39,940 bases of DNA from the NCBI RefSeq assembly GCF_000235425.2, contig NZ_KI912267.1, positions 442,375-482,314 of the forward strand. The letters are read 5' to 3'. Made by a program: the position numbers and the translations under genes. The DNA comes from Pseudofrankia saprophytica (GTDB lineage Bacteria; Actinomycetota; Actinomycetes; Frankiales; Frankiaceae). Positions 7,742 through 15,349 of this stretch are shown in pieces (the stretch's first letter is position 1; the number at the start of each line of letters is the position of its first letter). A model generated the notes under the pieces. The model searched no databases, was not told the DNA's origin, and was given only the letters and a program-made list of their open reading frames with translations.

Positions 7742-9001
7742 ATGAGGATCGCGCAGGTCGCCAACTTCGTGGCGCCGACGTCCGGGGGTATCCGCACGAC
7801 GCTGCGTCACCTGGCCTCGGGCTACGTGGCCGCCGGCCACGAGGTGGTCAGGGTGCTGCCCGCGCGCCGCGACGGGGTGCGCCACGCCGATGGCGTCACC
7901 ACGCTGATGGTGCGCTCGCCCCTGGTCCTCGGCACCAGCTACCGCATGATCACCGAGCCGTGGCGGGTGGCCGCGTTGCTCGACGAGGCGGCGCCGAACC
8001 GCCTCGAGGTACACGACCGCACCACGCTGCGCCGGCTCGGCCGATGGGCCCGCAAGCGCGACGTGCACTCGCTCGTCGTCTCCCACGAGCGGGTCGACCG
8101 GCTGCTCGGCGCGAAGACGCCGTGCTCGCTGCGCGGGGTGCTGCCGGTGCGCGCCGCCGCCGACGTCTCCAACCGCGGGCTGGCCGCCGGCTACGACACG
8201 GTGGTGACGACCACCGCCTGGGCGGCCGCCGAGTTCCGGCGCATCGGTGCCGACAACCTGCGGCAGGTGCCGCTGGGCGTCGACCTGGACCGGTTCGGCG
8301 CCCGGACCGCCGACCGGTCGCTGCGCCGGGCGTTCGCCCGCGACTCGGACGTGCTGCTCGTCTCGATCGGTCGGATGGACCCGGAGAAGCGGGTCGACAT
8401 CGCCATCGACGCCCTCGCCGAGCTGGTCCGCCGCAAGATCCCGGCGCGGCTGGTGCTGGCCGGCGACGGCAACGGCCGCAAGGAGCTGGAACGCCGCGCC
8501 GCCGGCCTGCCGGTCGTGTTCCTGGGCTTCGTCGCGGACCGGGACCGCCTGTCCAGCCTGCTCGCCAGCGCCGACGTCGCGCTCGCGCCCGGGCCGGTCG
8601 AGACGTTCGGCCTCGCCGCGCTGGAGGCGATGGCCAGCGCGACGCCGGTGGTCGTCCACCACGGCAGCGCGCTGGCGGAGCTGGTCGACCCGCGCTGCGG
8701 CCGGGTGGCCGCCGGCTGCGGCTACGGCTTCGCCGACGCCGTCGAGGAGGTTCTCGCGCTGGATCCGGCCGACCGGCGGCTGGCCGCCCGCGCCCGTGCG
8801 GAGATGTTCCCCTGGTCGGCCACCGTCGACGGTTTCCTGTCCGTCCACGGTCTGCCGGCCCTGCCGCGCCGTGGCGCCCCGCTGTCGCTGCCCGCCGGGA
8901 CGGCCGGCCTCAGCGGTCTCGGCGACGTCGGCGGCGGTCTCGGCACGGACGCCGGTGGCCACGCGTCCGCAGGCGGAGCCGACCTGCCTCGCGCCGCGTA
9001 A
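7742..9001 (+). CDS. GT4 family glycosyltransferase
   Basis: The 419-residue protein is a second GT-B enzyme. Its start, RIAQVANFVAPTSGGIRTTL, has the N-terminal Gly-rich turn, and the donor domain contains SIGRMDPEKRVDIAI, LAGDGNGRKELE and an EX7E pair at Glu287-Glu295 (ETFGLAALE). After residue 375 there is a Gly/Ala/Leu-rich tail. ATG 7742 is preferred over GTG 7733 because GGAG lies about 10 nt before it and the product then begins at the first beta strand. Its place after the MgtA-like gene suggests the two act on the same glycolipid or glycan, though the 183-bp gap argues for its own promoter. The acceptor is unknown. Confidence 0.9.
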   Translation: MRIAQVANFVAPTSGGIRTTLRHLASGYVAAGHEVVRVLPARRDGVRHADGVTTLMVRSPLVLGTSYRMITEPWRVAALLDEAAPNRLEVHDRTTLRRLGRWARKRDVHSLVVSHERVDRLLGAKTPCSLRGVLPVRAAADVSNRGLAAGYDTVVTTTAWAAAEFRRIGADNLRQVPLGVDLDRFGARTADRSLRRAFARDSDVLLVSIGRMDPEKRVDIAIDALAELVRRKIPARLVLAGDGNGRKELERRAAGLPVVFLGFVADRDRLSSLLASADVALAPGPVETFGLAALEAMASATPVVVHHGSALAELVDPRCGRVAAGCGYGFADAVEEVLALDPADRRLAARARAEMFPWSATVDGFLSVHGLPALPRRGAPLSLPAGTAGLSGLGDVGGGLGTDAGGHASAGGADLPRAA

Positions 9002-9126
9002 CCGGCTCGCCGAGAATGGCTGACCGCCCGGGCGTGGCGGACCGAGAGGGCGGCCCACCTGCGCGAACCACGGCCTCTCGGGGCAGTTCTGCTCCCGTCG
9101 GGGTCACATCTCGGCGAGGAAGTGCC

Positions 9127-9132
9127 TACCGT
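9127..9132 (+). promoter_or_regulatory. -10 box (TACCGT) of a likely leaderless gene
   Basis: TACCGT fits TANNNT and ends 6 nt before the GTG at 9139, where transcription would start at or next to the initiation codon. There is no ribosome site at usual distance. Confidence 0.5.
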
Positions 9133-9138
9133 AGGCGC

Positions 9139-9927
9139 GTGTGCCCCGCTCTTCTGCCCGCGCCACGGTCCGGCGTGCTCGCCGGCTGGGCGAACGCCTG
9201 GCTCGCCGGGCTCGTCGGCGCCGATGACGTCCTGACACACGTCCAGCGGACGCTCGGCCCCTGCCGGCACACGCTCGGCGACGAGCCGTTGCTGCTCGGC
9301 CTGGGCGCCCTGCGCTCGGCGCGCGCCGAGCGGTTCCGGCTGGTCCTGCCGGTCCCTGGCGACATCTCGGGACTGCCAGGCCCACCGGCGGTGAACGCCG
9401 ACGCGCTGGCCGCCGGCGAGGCGGTGCTGGTCATCGGCCCGAGCCCGCCGCTGCTGCTGGTCCCGACGGTGGAGGTGCATGGCCCGGCGGTGGAGGGGGG
9501 GCTGGAGTCGGTCCACTGGCGGGTGCTGCCCGCGGCCCGGCTGCCGGCGCCGCCGACCCCGGTGCGTGCCGCGGAACGTGAGCTCGCCCAGGCGATCGCG
9601 GCGACGACGTCGGCGCTGCTGGACCTGGACGTCGCCAGCGCCCGCCCGGAGGTGCTCGCCCTGCTGCGCGATCGCGCCGAGGAGGACCCGGGTCCTGGGC
9701 TCGGCCCCGGATACCCGTCGGTCGCGCATGCCCTGCTCGCCCGCGCCGAGCGGCTGCGCGCCCTGCTCGACCTCGCCGCCCTGGACGACGGGGCCGCCGT
9801 CACCGCCGCCGAGATCACCCGCCGTTCCGAGGCGCTCCGCGGCCTGTCCGCCGCCGTCCGCCGTGCCTATGAGGCGGCCTACGACGCCTTCGACCCGGCG
9901 CACGCCGCCACCCCGCCCACCCGCTGA
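9139..9927 (+). CDS. Hypothetical protein, 262 residues
   Basis: I do not recognise this family. The first half is a compact alpha/beta region (AGWANAWLAGLVGADDV, then a Leu/Val-rich core with VLVIGPSPPLLLVPTVE). The second half is mostly Ala/Leu/Arg-rich helices that could form a coiled coil. There is no signal peptide or membrane segment. It is real by codon-position bias and by its position in the same direction as the two glycosyltransferases. GTG at 9139 is chosen because of the -10 box 6 nt upstream; an open frame continues further left but runs out of frame across the preceding gene. It may be a regulator or accessory of the glycosyltransferases; that is only a guess from location. Confidence 0.75.
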   Translation: MCPALLPAPRSGVLAGWANAWLAGLVGADDVLTHVQRTLGPCRHTLGDEPLLLGLGALRSARAERFRLVLPVPGDISGLPGPPAVNADALAAGEAVLVIGPSPPLLLVPTVEVHGPAVEGGLESVHWRVLPAARLPAPPTPVRAAERELAQAIAATTSALLDLDVASARPEVLALLRDRAEEDPGPGLGPGYPSVAHALLARAERLRALLDLAALDDGAAVTAAEITRRSEALRGLSAAVRRAYEAAYDAFDPAHAATPPTR

Positions 9928-10313
9928 CCGGATCGCTCCCCCCTCGACAACGGTCTTCCCGCTGGCGGCCGGTGAATCGGGACATATCAATATCAAAGGC
10001 GCCGACGGCGCCATCCTTGGCGATACGGTCTCGCCGCGCCGCCGCCTCGCTCGGCCAGCTCATTGCTTCTCAGGAAGGGCCGATCACCGTTCGGTGGCGT
10101 CAAAGAACGTCATCACCTTTCGAGCGGATAAAGCGGAGGCCCACCGGTGGGCGGCCGTTGGTGGTGGTCGAGCCAACGTTCTGACACCGTTCGGGTGATG
10201 ACGCCTGGGCGCTTCCGGATTGCCGGTACTGTGACGGAACGAGTAGCTAACACGGCACGCGGCGTCGTTCATCTTGGAGGCGTCGTTCGTCCTGGGAAGG
10301 AACCCGCTCACAG
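9928..10313. other. 386-bp intergenic region with an A+T-rich patch
   Basis: The stretch contains a locally A+T-rich segment around 9975-9997 and a short hairpin (GGCGCC at 9998-10003 and 10007-10012) that might end the upstream gene. A candidate promoter lies at 10220-10249. Two small open frames here have no coding signature. Confidence 0.5.
10220..10249 (+). promoter_or_regulatory. Candidate promoter
   Basis: TTGCCG (10220-10225) and TAGCTA (10244-10249) are 18 bp apart, leaving a leader of about 55-60 nt before the GTG at 10314. It resembles a vegetative promoter but the last -10 base is not T. Confidence 0.4.
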
Positions 10314-11564
10314 GTGAGCCGGCAGGGCAACCCAGATCCCTCGAGCCCCGAAAGCGCCGAGGCCGGGCAGAACAGCGCCGATGCCACCCCTGGCTCGCCC
10401 GCCACCCCGCCTGTCACCCCGCCCGCCGAGTCCCTCGCCTCGGGGGTGCCCGCGCCGACAGGTCCACGGCACCGGGCCCGGCACCGGCGAGTCCCTCGCG
10501 TCGGGAAACGCGGTCGGACGTTCGGCCTGACGCAGCTGCTCGCCGTGCCGGCCATCGGCCTGCTGCTTCTTCTGGGCGGCGGGCACGACACCTCGGGGGA
10601 CGGCGGCCCCGCGGGAGGGCCCGGCGGCTCGCGGACCGGGGCGAACGGTGTCGTCACACTGACGGCGAAGCCCTGGGACGGAACATCCGACACCGTCCCG
10701 TTCACCATCGCCGACACGACTCCTTCCAACGCGGCGCCGACCACGTTTCCGCTCCCGGTGGAGACCTCCCGGGCCGGGAACACAGGGCCCAGGACGACCT
10801 CCGGCACCAGCCGGCCACAGTCGACGAGCCCGACGACCAGCCGTGCCCCGACGCCAACCGCCAGCGCGCCCGCGCCGACGCCGAGCGCGACGTCGCCAGT
10901 GACGATCAGCGCCAGCCCCGGCCTCGTGCCGACCGTCACCGTCAGCGCCTCGCTCAGCCCGACCGCGAGCCCGACGACGAGCGCCAGCCCCACCGGCGGT
11001 GCCAGCCCGAGCGGCAGCCCCAGCACAAGCCCCACCACAAGCGCCAACCCCAGTACAAGCGCCAGCCCATCGGGCAGCGCGAGCCCGAGCCCGAGCGGGT
11101 CCACCACGCCGTTCCCCGTCGTGACGATCACCGCCGACCCGAACTGTCCGGCGATAGCCCTCGTGGCGTCCAGCTTCACCGCGACGATCAACCGGACCAG
11201 CGACCGGACCAGCGACCGGACCAGCCTGGACATCACCGGCACCTATACGGCGCCCAGCACCGCCTCGGCCGGCCAGACCACGATCCACACCGTCGCCAGC
11301 GCCTCGGCGACCAATGGCACCGCGCTCACCGAGTCGGACAGCACCGTCCCGACCCGGCCGGCCACCGCCCCGGCCCTGCTGGCCAGCGTCGACATGGGCC
11401 GGCTCCCCACCCCGATGCCGGGCGCACTCACGCTGACCCTGACGACGGCACCGACCGGGTGCTCACCGGTCACTCTGGCCACGATCGTCGTCGTCGGCAT
11501 CACCGGGCCCGCCACCTCCGCGCCGCCCATCCCGTCGACCACTCCGTCACCGCCGTCCGGGTAG
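10314..11564 (+). CDS. Ser/Thr/Pro-rich membrane-anchored protein
   Basis: The 416-residue product has a Pro/Ser-rich N-terminus, a basic stretch (RHRARHRRVPRVGKRGR), and one hydrophobic segment near residues 75-90 (LLAVPAIGLLLLLGGG). This predicts a single-pass protein with its bulk outside. Residues of about 165-265 are almost only Ser, Thr, Pro, Ala and Gly, a likely glycosylated or wall-spanning stalk. A small folded domain follows, with two cysteines (DPNCPAI and TGCSPVTL) that could pair. The GTG at 10314 has GGAAGG 13 nt upstream, a weak match. No enzymatic motif is visible and I do not recognise the terminal domain. The protein ends in another Pro/Ser-rich tail. Confidence 0.75.
   Translation: MSRQGNPDPSSPESAEAGQNSADATPGSPATPPVTPPAESLASGVPAPTGPRHRARHRRVPRVGKRGRTFGLTQLLAVPAIGLLLLLGGGHDTSGDGGPAGGPGGSRTGANGVVTLTAKPWDGTSDTVPFTIADTTPSNAAPTTFPLPVETSRAGNTGPRTTSGTSRPQSTSPTTSRAPTPTASAPAPTPSATSPVTISASPGLVPTVTVSASLSPTASPTTSASPTGGASPSGSPSTSPTTSANPSTSASPSGSASPSPSGSTTPFPVVTITADPNCPAIALVASSFTATINRTSDRTSDRTSLDITGTYTAPSTASAGQTTIHTVASASATNGTALTESDSTVPTRPATAPALLASVDMGRLPTPMPGALTLTLTTAPTGCSPVTLATIVVVGITGPATSAPPIPSTTPSPPSG
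11191..11225 (+). repeat. 12-bp tandem repeat inside the stalk protein gene
   Basis: ACCGGACCAGCG is repeated at 11191-11202 and 11203-11214 with a third near-complete copy to 11225. It encodes the repeated tetrapeptide RTSD, so copy-number change would keep the reading frame. Confidence 0.85.
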
Positions 11565-11690
11565 CCGGCGGCGGCACCGTTCCGGAGAAAGGCGGCGGGC
11601 GGTGCTCGGTCCGCGGCGTACACGCACCTGGTGCGGGTGATTGTCGGCGCCGGAGCTTGTCGGCGGCGGGGGCCTGCCTCCGGCGGCGGC

Positions 11691-11725
11691 TGCCGGCGGC
11701 GCGCCCGAGACGCGCCGCCGGCAGG
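11691..11725. terminator. Bidirectional hairpin terminator
   Basis: Bases 11691-11704 and 11712-11725 form a perfect 14-bp G+C stem around a 7-nt loop, midway between the stalk protein gene and the convergent DUF3090 gene. The rest of the 300-bp gap (11565-11864) shows only a short direct repeat and no gene. Confidence 0.8.
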
Positions 11726-11820
11726 CGGCGGCAAGCCGCATCCCCCGACGCCCCCCAGCACTTAAGGACTTTAGTCCCAAATGCATGGGCGGTCGAGTCC
11801 GGACGACCTCGGGATTTCCA

Positions 11821-11847
11821 GAGGAACCGTGCCCGAGGAACCGTGCC
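11821..11847. repeat. 13-bp direct repeat
   Basis: GAGGAACCGTGCC occurs at 11821-11833 and again at 11835-11847, one base apart, just past the end of the leftward DUF3090 gene. No function is evident. Confidence 0.7.
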
Positions 11848-11864
11848 TGGATTGAGGAGGTGCC

Positions 11865-12380
11865 TTAGTTGAGGCGGGGGCAGAAGTGGCCGCCGGGACC
11901 GTCGGGGCGACCGCACAGGACGCAGGAGGGACGGCCCGCGGCGACGATGCTGCGGGCACGCTCGATGAACGCCCTGGTCTGCGGGATCGACAGGCCGACG
12001 CGCAGCGAGTCGAGGTCCTCCTCGCTGACGGGCGTCCCCAGCTGACCGGCCGAGAGCCCCGCCGCCTCGACGAACACCCGCCGGCCGTCCCACGAGACGG
12101 TCAGCTGACCGAGGTGGAAGTCCTCCTCGAACGGCGCCTCCAGCGGCGCCAGGTCCACCTCGATGTCGGCGGCGGCCGGCACGGCGATGCCCTGCTGCTG
12201 GCCGACCTGCCCGAGCAGCGCCGACAGGCCCTCGGTCAGCGCCGTCACCTCGGCCTTCTCCAGCCCGATGGTGATCAGTTGCCCGGCGGACGCCGCCTGG
12301 AGGTAGAACGAACGCTCGCCCGGCTGCCCGACGGTTCCGACCACGAACCGCTCCGGCGGGTCGAACACGTATCGCTGCAT
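11865..12380 (-). CDS. DUF3090 (TIGR03847) family protein
   Basis: This 171-residue soluble protein begins MQRYVFDPPERFVVGTVG, the hallmark of the actinobacterial DUF3090 family. A long segment with conserved GQPGERSFYLQA follows, and the C-terminal Cys-rich motif CVLCG with HFCPRLN could bind one metal ion. The ATG at 12380 is preceded by GGAGAG at 10 nt; starting at 12437 would add 19 residues that family members lack. It lies 125 bp behind hemH on the same strand, so may be the last gene of a fabG-hemH-DUF3090 unit. In other actinobacteria the family usually sits beside a phosphoglycerate-mutase-like gene, which is not here. The biochemical function is unknown. Confidence 0.92.
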   Translation of the reverse strand: MQRYVFDPPERFVVGTVGQPGERSFYLQAASAGQLITIGLEKAEVTALTEGLSALLGQVGQQQGIAVPAAADIEVDLAPLEAPFEEDFHLGQLTVSWDGRRVFVEAAGLSAGQLGTPVSEEDLDSLRVGLSIPQTRAFIERARSIVAAGRPSCVLCGRPDGPGGHFCPRLN

Positions 12381-12505
12381 GCCTTGCGCACTCTCCGTCA
12401 GACGATCAGGAATACCCGGCCCGGAATACCCGCCCACGGCCGGACGATGCGTGACCAGGGATCCGGGTCAGAGGATCCGGTCAGGTGGCGCCAGTCCGCG
12501 GCGCG

Positions 12506-13717
12506 CTAGCCGGCCGGCGGACCTTTCCCCAGTATCCCCGCGCCCTGGGTATCCCGGCCATCGTCGGGGTACCGGCCGGTGCCGCGGGCGTCGTCGGAGG
12601 TACCGGCCGCCGCCGGCCGGCGGTCCTGGGCGGAGGCCGAGGAACAGCACTCCGTCGGGCAGACGTCAGGTGACGGACCGAGGGCGCTCAGCGCCCGTCG
12701 TGGCACGCCCGGGTCCCGCCGCTCCCGGAGCAGCTCGACGATCATCTGGACGAACCGCGGGTCCGACCCGACAGTACCGGCCCGCACCGCGGTGAGCCCG
12801 AGCTTTTTCGCCTGGTCCAGCGCCACCCGGTCCAGGTCCTGGATGACCTCCATGTGGTCGCTGACGAATCCGATCGGCACGATCACGACGGTTCGCACAC
12901 CATCGGCCGCGAGCTCCGCCAGCCGGGTGCCGACGTCCGGCTCCAGCCAGGGCACCCGAGGGGAACCGCTGCGGCTGCAGTAGGCGACGTCCCAGGGATG
13001 CTCCTGGCCGCGCCGCTCGGCGAGGCCCCGGGCGACGATCTCGCTCGACGCCCTCAGCTGGCGTTCGTAGGCGCCGCCGGTCGGCCCGCTCTCGATCGCC
13101 TGCCAGCGCGGCACGGAGTGCGCGACGAACACCAGGTGCGCGCCGTCGCGACGGCCGGCCGGCAGCGCGTCGACGGCGGCCGCGACCCGGTCGACCATCG
13201 GGCCGACGAACCCGGGGTGGTCGAAGAAGACCCGCAGCTTGATCAGCTCGAGGCCGCCGTCCGCCTCGCTCCCGTCCGCCTCGCCGTTGTCGCCGGCGCA
13301 CTGGCCGCCGGCGGAAACCTCGGTGAGCGCGTCGGCGAGATTCTCCCGGTACTGGCGGCAGCCGGAGTAGGTCGCGAAGACCGACGGGATGAAGCACGCG
13401 GCCCGCCGGACCCCGTCCGCGCGCATCTCGGCCAGTGCGTCGCGCAGGTACGGGCGCCAGTTGCGGTTGCCCCAGTAGACAGGCAACGGCGCGAGCTCGG
13501 CGCGCAGCGCCGCCAGCAGCTCCCGGCTCTGGTCGTTGATCGGGCTACGCCCGCCGAGGCTCTGGTAGTGCTCGGCGACCTCGGCGAGCCGTTCCTCGGG
13601 CACCCCCCGGCCGCGCGTCACGTTGCGCAGGAACGGGACGACGTCCGCGGGCCCCTCCGGACCGCCGAAGGTGACCAGCAGCAGCGCGTCCTGGTCCACC
13701 CCGGAAGTCTGGCGCAT
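12506..13717 (-). CDS. hemH: Ferrochelatase (coproporphyrin-type, CpfC/HemH)
   Basis: The enzyme inserts Fe2+ into a porphyrin. In Actinobacteria the substrate is normally coproporphyrin III, whose product is later decarboxylated to haem. The 403-residue protein shows LLVTFGGPEGP near the N-terminus, the catalytic His200 in FVAHSVP and the acidic SDHMEVIQDLD around Glu290. Cys120 (YSGCRQYREN) with Cys353, Cys357 and Cys358 (CPTECC) match the four ligands expected for the [2Fe-2S] cluster of actinobacterial ferrochelatases. An acidic insert at about 135-155 and a 45-residue disordered tail after the cysteines are unusual. A GGAGGG-type ribosome site lies about 9 nt before the ATG. It follows fabG by 156 bp. 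Confidence 0.95.
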   Translation of the reverse strand: MRQTSGVDQDALLLVTFGGPEGPADVVPFLRNVTRGRGVPEERLAEVAEHYQSLGGRSPINDQSRELLAALRAELAPLPVYWGNRNWRPYLRDALAEMRADGVRRAACFIPSVFATYSGCRQYRENLADALTEVSAGGQCAGDNGEADGSEADGGLELIKLRVFFDHPGFVGPMVDRVAAAVDALPAGRRDGAHLVFVAHSVPRWQAIESGPTGGAYERQLRASSEIVARGLAERRGQEHPWDVAYCSRSGSPRVPWLEPDVGTRLAELAADGVRTVVIVPIGFVSDHMEVIQDLDRVALDQAKKLGLTAVRAGTVGSDPRFVQMIVELLRERRDPGVPRRALSALGPSPDVCPTECCSSASAQDRRPAAAGTSDDARGTGRYPDDGRDTQGAGILGKGPPAG

Positions 13718-13873
13718 CAGCCCATTCTCCCCCTCCCGCCGCCAGAGAAACGGCGGGCGGTGGGTCCTCGTCGGCCAGGACGGCGCGACAGTTGCCCGTG
13801 GGTAGCCCGCCGACGCGCCACGGCACGAGGCCTCCCGCCGGGCGGCGGGCGAGCCTGGCTCCCGCGCCGACCG

Positions 13874-14596
13874 TCAGTGACCCATGCCGACGCCGCCGTC
13901 GACCGGCAGGACGGCGCCGGTGATGTAGCCGGCGCGCTCCGAGGCGAGGAAGGCCACCGCCGCCGCGACCTCCTCCGGCTCGCCCATCCGCTTGCCGGGG
14001 ACGCTGCCGACGAGCAGCTCACGCTGGGCGTCGGTGAGCGCGTCGGTCATGTCGGTGCGGATCGGGCCGGGAGCGACGACGTTGGCGGTGATGTTGCGGG
14101 GCGCGAGCTCGCGGGCGAGCGAGCGGGCGAAGCCGACGAGACCCGCCTTGGACGCGGCGTAGTTCGACTGGCCAGGCTGGCCTGACAGGCCCACGACCGA
14201 GGAGATGAACACCAGCCTGCCGTAGCGCCGCCGGAGCATGCCGCGGGCGGCGCGCTTGGCGACCCGGTAGGCGCCCAGCAGGTTCGTGTCGACGACGTCG
14301 CGGAACGCGTCCTCGGACATCGTGAGCAGCAGCGTGTCCTTGACGATGCCGGCATTGGACACAACGATGTCGATCGGCCCGAGCTCGGCCTCGACCTCGG
14401 CGAACGCCTTCTCCACCGACTCGACGCTCGTGACGTCGAGCCGGACGCCGAACATGCCCTCCGGCGCCTCCCCGCCGCGGCTGGCGACCGCGACCCGCTG
14501 CCCGTCCGCCACCAGGGCCGCGGCGCAGGCGGCGCCGATCCCCCGGTTGCCGCCGGTGACCAGCGCGACCCGACCCTGACCCTCGTTCTCGACCAT
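13874..14596 (-). CDS. fabG: 3-oxoacyl-ACP reductase FabG (MabA-like)
   Basis: This short-chain dehydrogenase reduces 3-oxoacyl-ACP with NADPH in fatty-acid elongation. The 240-residue sequence has the cofactor turn GGNRGIGA, NAG at 81-83, catalytic Ser133, Tyr146 and Lys150 (SNYAASKAG), and the C-terminus GGVGMGH that closely matches mycobacterial MabA. The ATG at 14596 has no ribosome site but a TACGAT box 7 nt upstream, so the transcript is probably leaderless. In mycobacteria the order is fabG1-inhA-hemZ; here fabG is followed directly by hemH, while the InhA/FabI gene is at 25306. The divergent DUF167 gene shares the 114-bp promoter region. Confidence 0.95.
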   Translation of the reverse strand: MVENEGQGRVALVTGGNRGIGAACAAALVADGQRVAVASRGGEAPEGMFGVRLDVTSVESVEKAFAEVEAELGPIDIVVSNAGIVKDTLLLTMSEDAFRDVVDTNLLGAYRVAKRAARGMLRRRYGRLVFISSVVGLSGQPGQSNYAASKAGLVGFARSLARELAPRNITANVVAPGPIRTDMTDALTDAQRELLVGSVPGKRMGEPEEVAAAVAFLASERAGYITGAVLPVDGGVGMGH

Positions 14597-14603
14597 GGGG
14601 CGG

Positions 14604-14609
14604 ATCGTA
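14604..14609 (-). promoter_or_regulatory. -10 box (TACGAT) of leaderless fabG
   Basis: On the reverse strand TACGAT ends 7 nt before the fabG ATG. This fits TANNNT and the spacing of leaderless actinobacterial transcripts. Confidence 0.55.
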
Positions 14610-14710
14610 GCCGCCCACCGGGCTGCCTGGCGCCACCGCGCCAGCCTGTCGGCCGCCGTGCGCCCGATCCCCGCGGTCGCCCGGCGAGCCGCGACGGGGA
14701 CGATAGGTCC

Positions 14711-15004
14711 GTGCGGGTGACGATCAGGGTGCAACCGGGAGCCGGCCGGACGGCGGTCGGCGGGCAGGCCGCCACTCCGGGCGGTGAGCCGAACCTGATG
14801 GTCCGGGTCGCGGCCAGGGCTGTCGACGGGAAGGCCACCGAGGCGGCGCTGCGGGCGCTCGCGGACGCGCTCGGCCTGCGCCGCCGTGACGTCGCTCTCG
14901 TCCGCGGCGCGACCAGCCGAACCAAGATCGTCGAGATCGACGCCCCGGCCGCCGACGAACCCGCTCTGCGCGCCCGCCTCGCCGCTCTCCGCCAGTCCCC
15001 CTGA
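14711..15004 (+). CDS. DUF167 family small protein
   Basis: The 97-residue protein belongs to the YggU/DUF167 family: RVTIRVQPGAGRTAVGG at the start, LMVRVAARAVDGKATEAALRALA in the middle and a SRTKIVEI strand. Members are small alpha/beta proteins of unknown role. It could start at GTG 14711 or at GTG 14717. A TAGGTC box at 14704-14709 would place the transcript start near 14717, favouring the second, but the residues before it fit the family too. It is divergent from fabG. Confidence 0.85.
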   Translation: MRVTIRVQPGAGRTAVGGQAATPGGEPNLMVRVAARAVDGKATEAALRALADALGLRRRDVALVRGATSRTKIVEIDAPAADEPALRARLAALRQSP

Positions 15005-15349
15005 CCACGGCGGCGGCCTGGGCCAGCGGGGGGCGGCCGACGCGGGCGGGCCGCTGGCCAGTGGATGGCTTCGGCTGGCTGGCCGGGGCCGGGCGGCGAG
15101 CACCGACCCCGTACGGGGTGGTGAGATGGATGGCGGACCAGGCGACATCCGACGGGACGCGAACCACCAGGACAACGCGGTGCCAGTGCCACGCGTCCGG
15201 ACTGGGGTGAGCGGGCCTCCGGTCTCCGGGGGTGCACCCGCTCAGCGAGGTTCAGGGCTCCTGCCGGGAGGACTTCGGTTCCCCGGCCCGACCGCCGTTT
15301 CGACGGCACTCCGACGACCAGTTGTAGATCGTTAATCGGTTGGGGGCCG
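15005..15349. other. 345-bp intergenic region
   Basis: No convincing gene or RNA is visible between DUF167 and the AceE-like gene. The right end is locally A+T-rich (around 15322-15339) and probably carries the promoter of the latter. Several short inverted repeats in the middle could fold, but none matches a riboswitch class I know. Confidence 0.45.

Noticed and set aside
10236-10270. ECF-type promoter (GGAAC with a downstream CGTC)
   Set aside because: The spacing is about 22 bp, too long for the 16-17 bp of known ECF promoters.
15180-15300. A structured leader RNA before the AceE-like gene
   Set aside because: Several G+C inverted repeats could fold, but random sequence of this composition does too and no class signature is visible.
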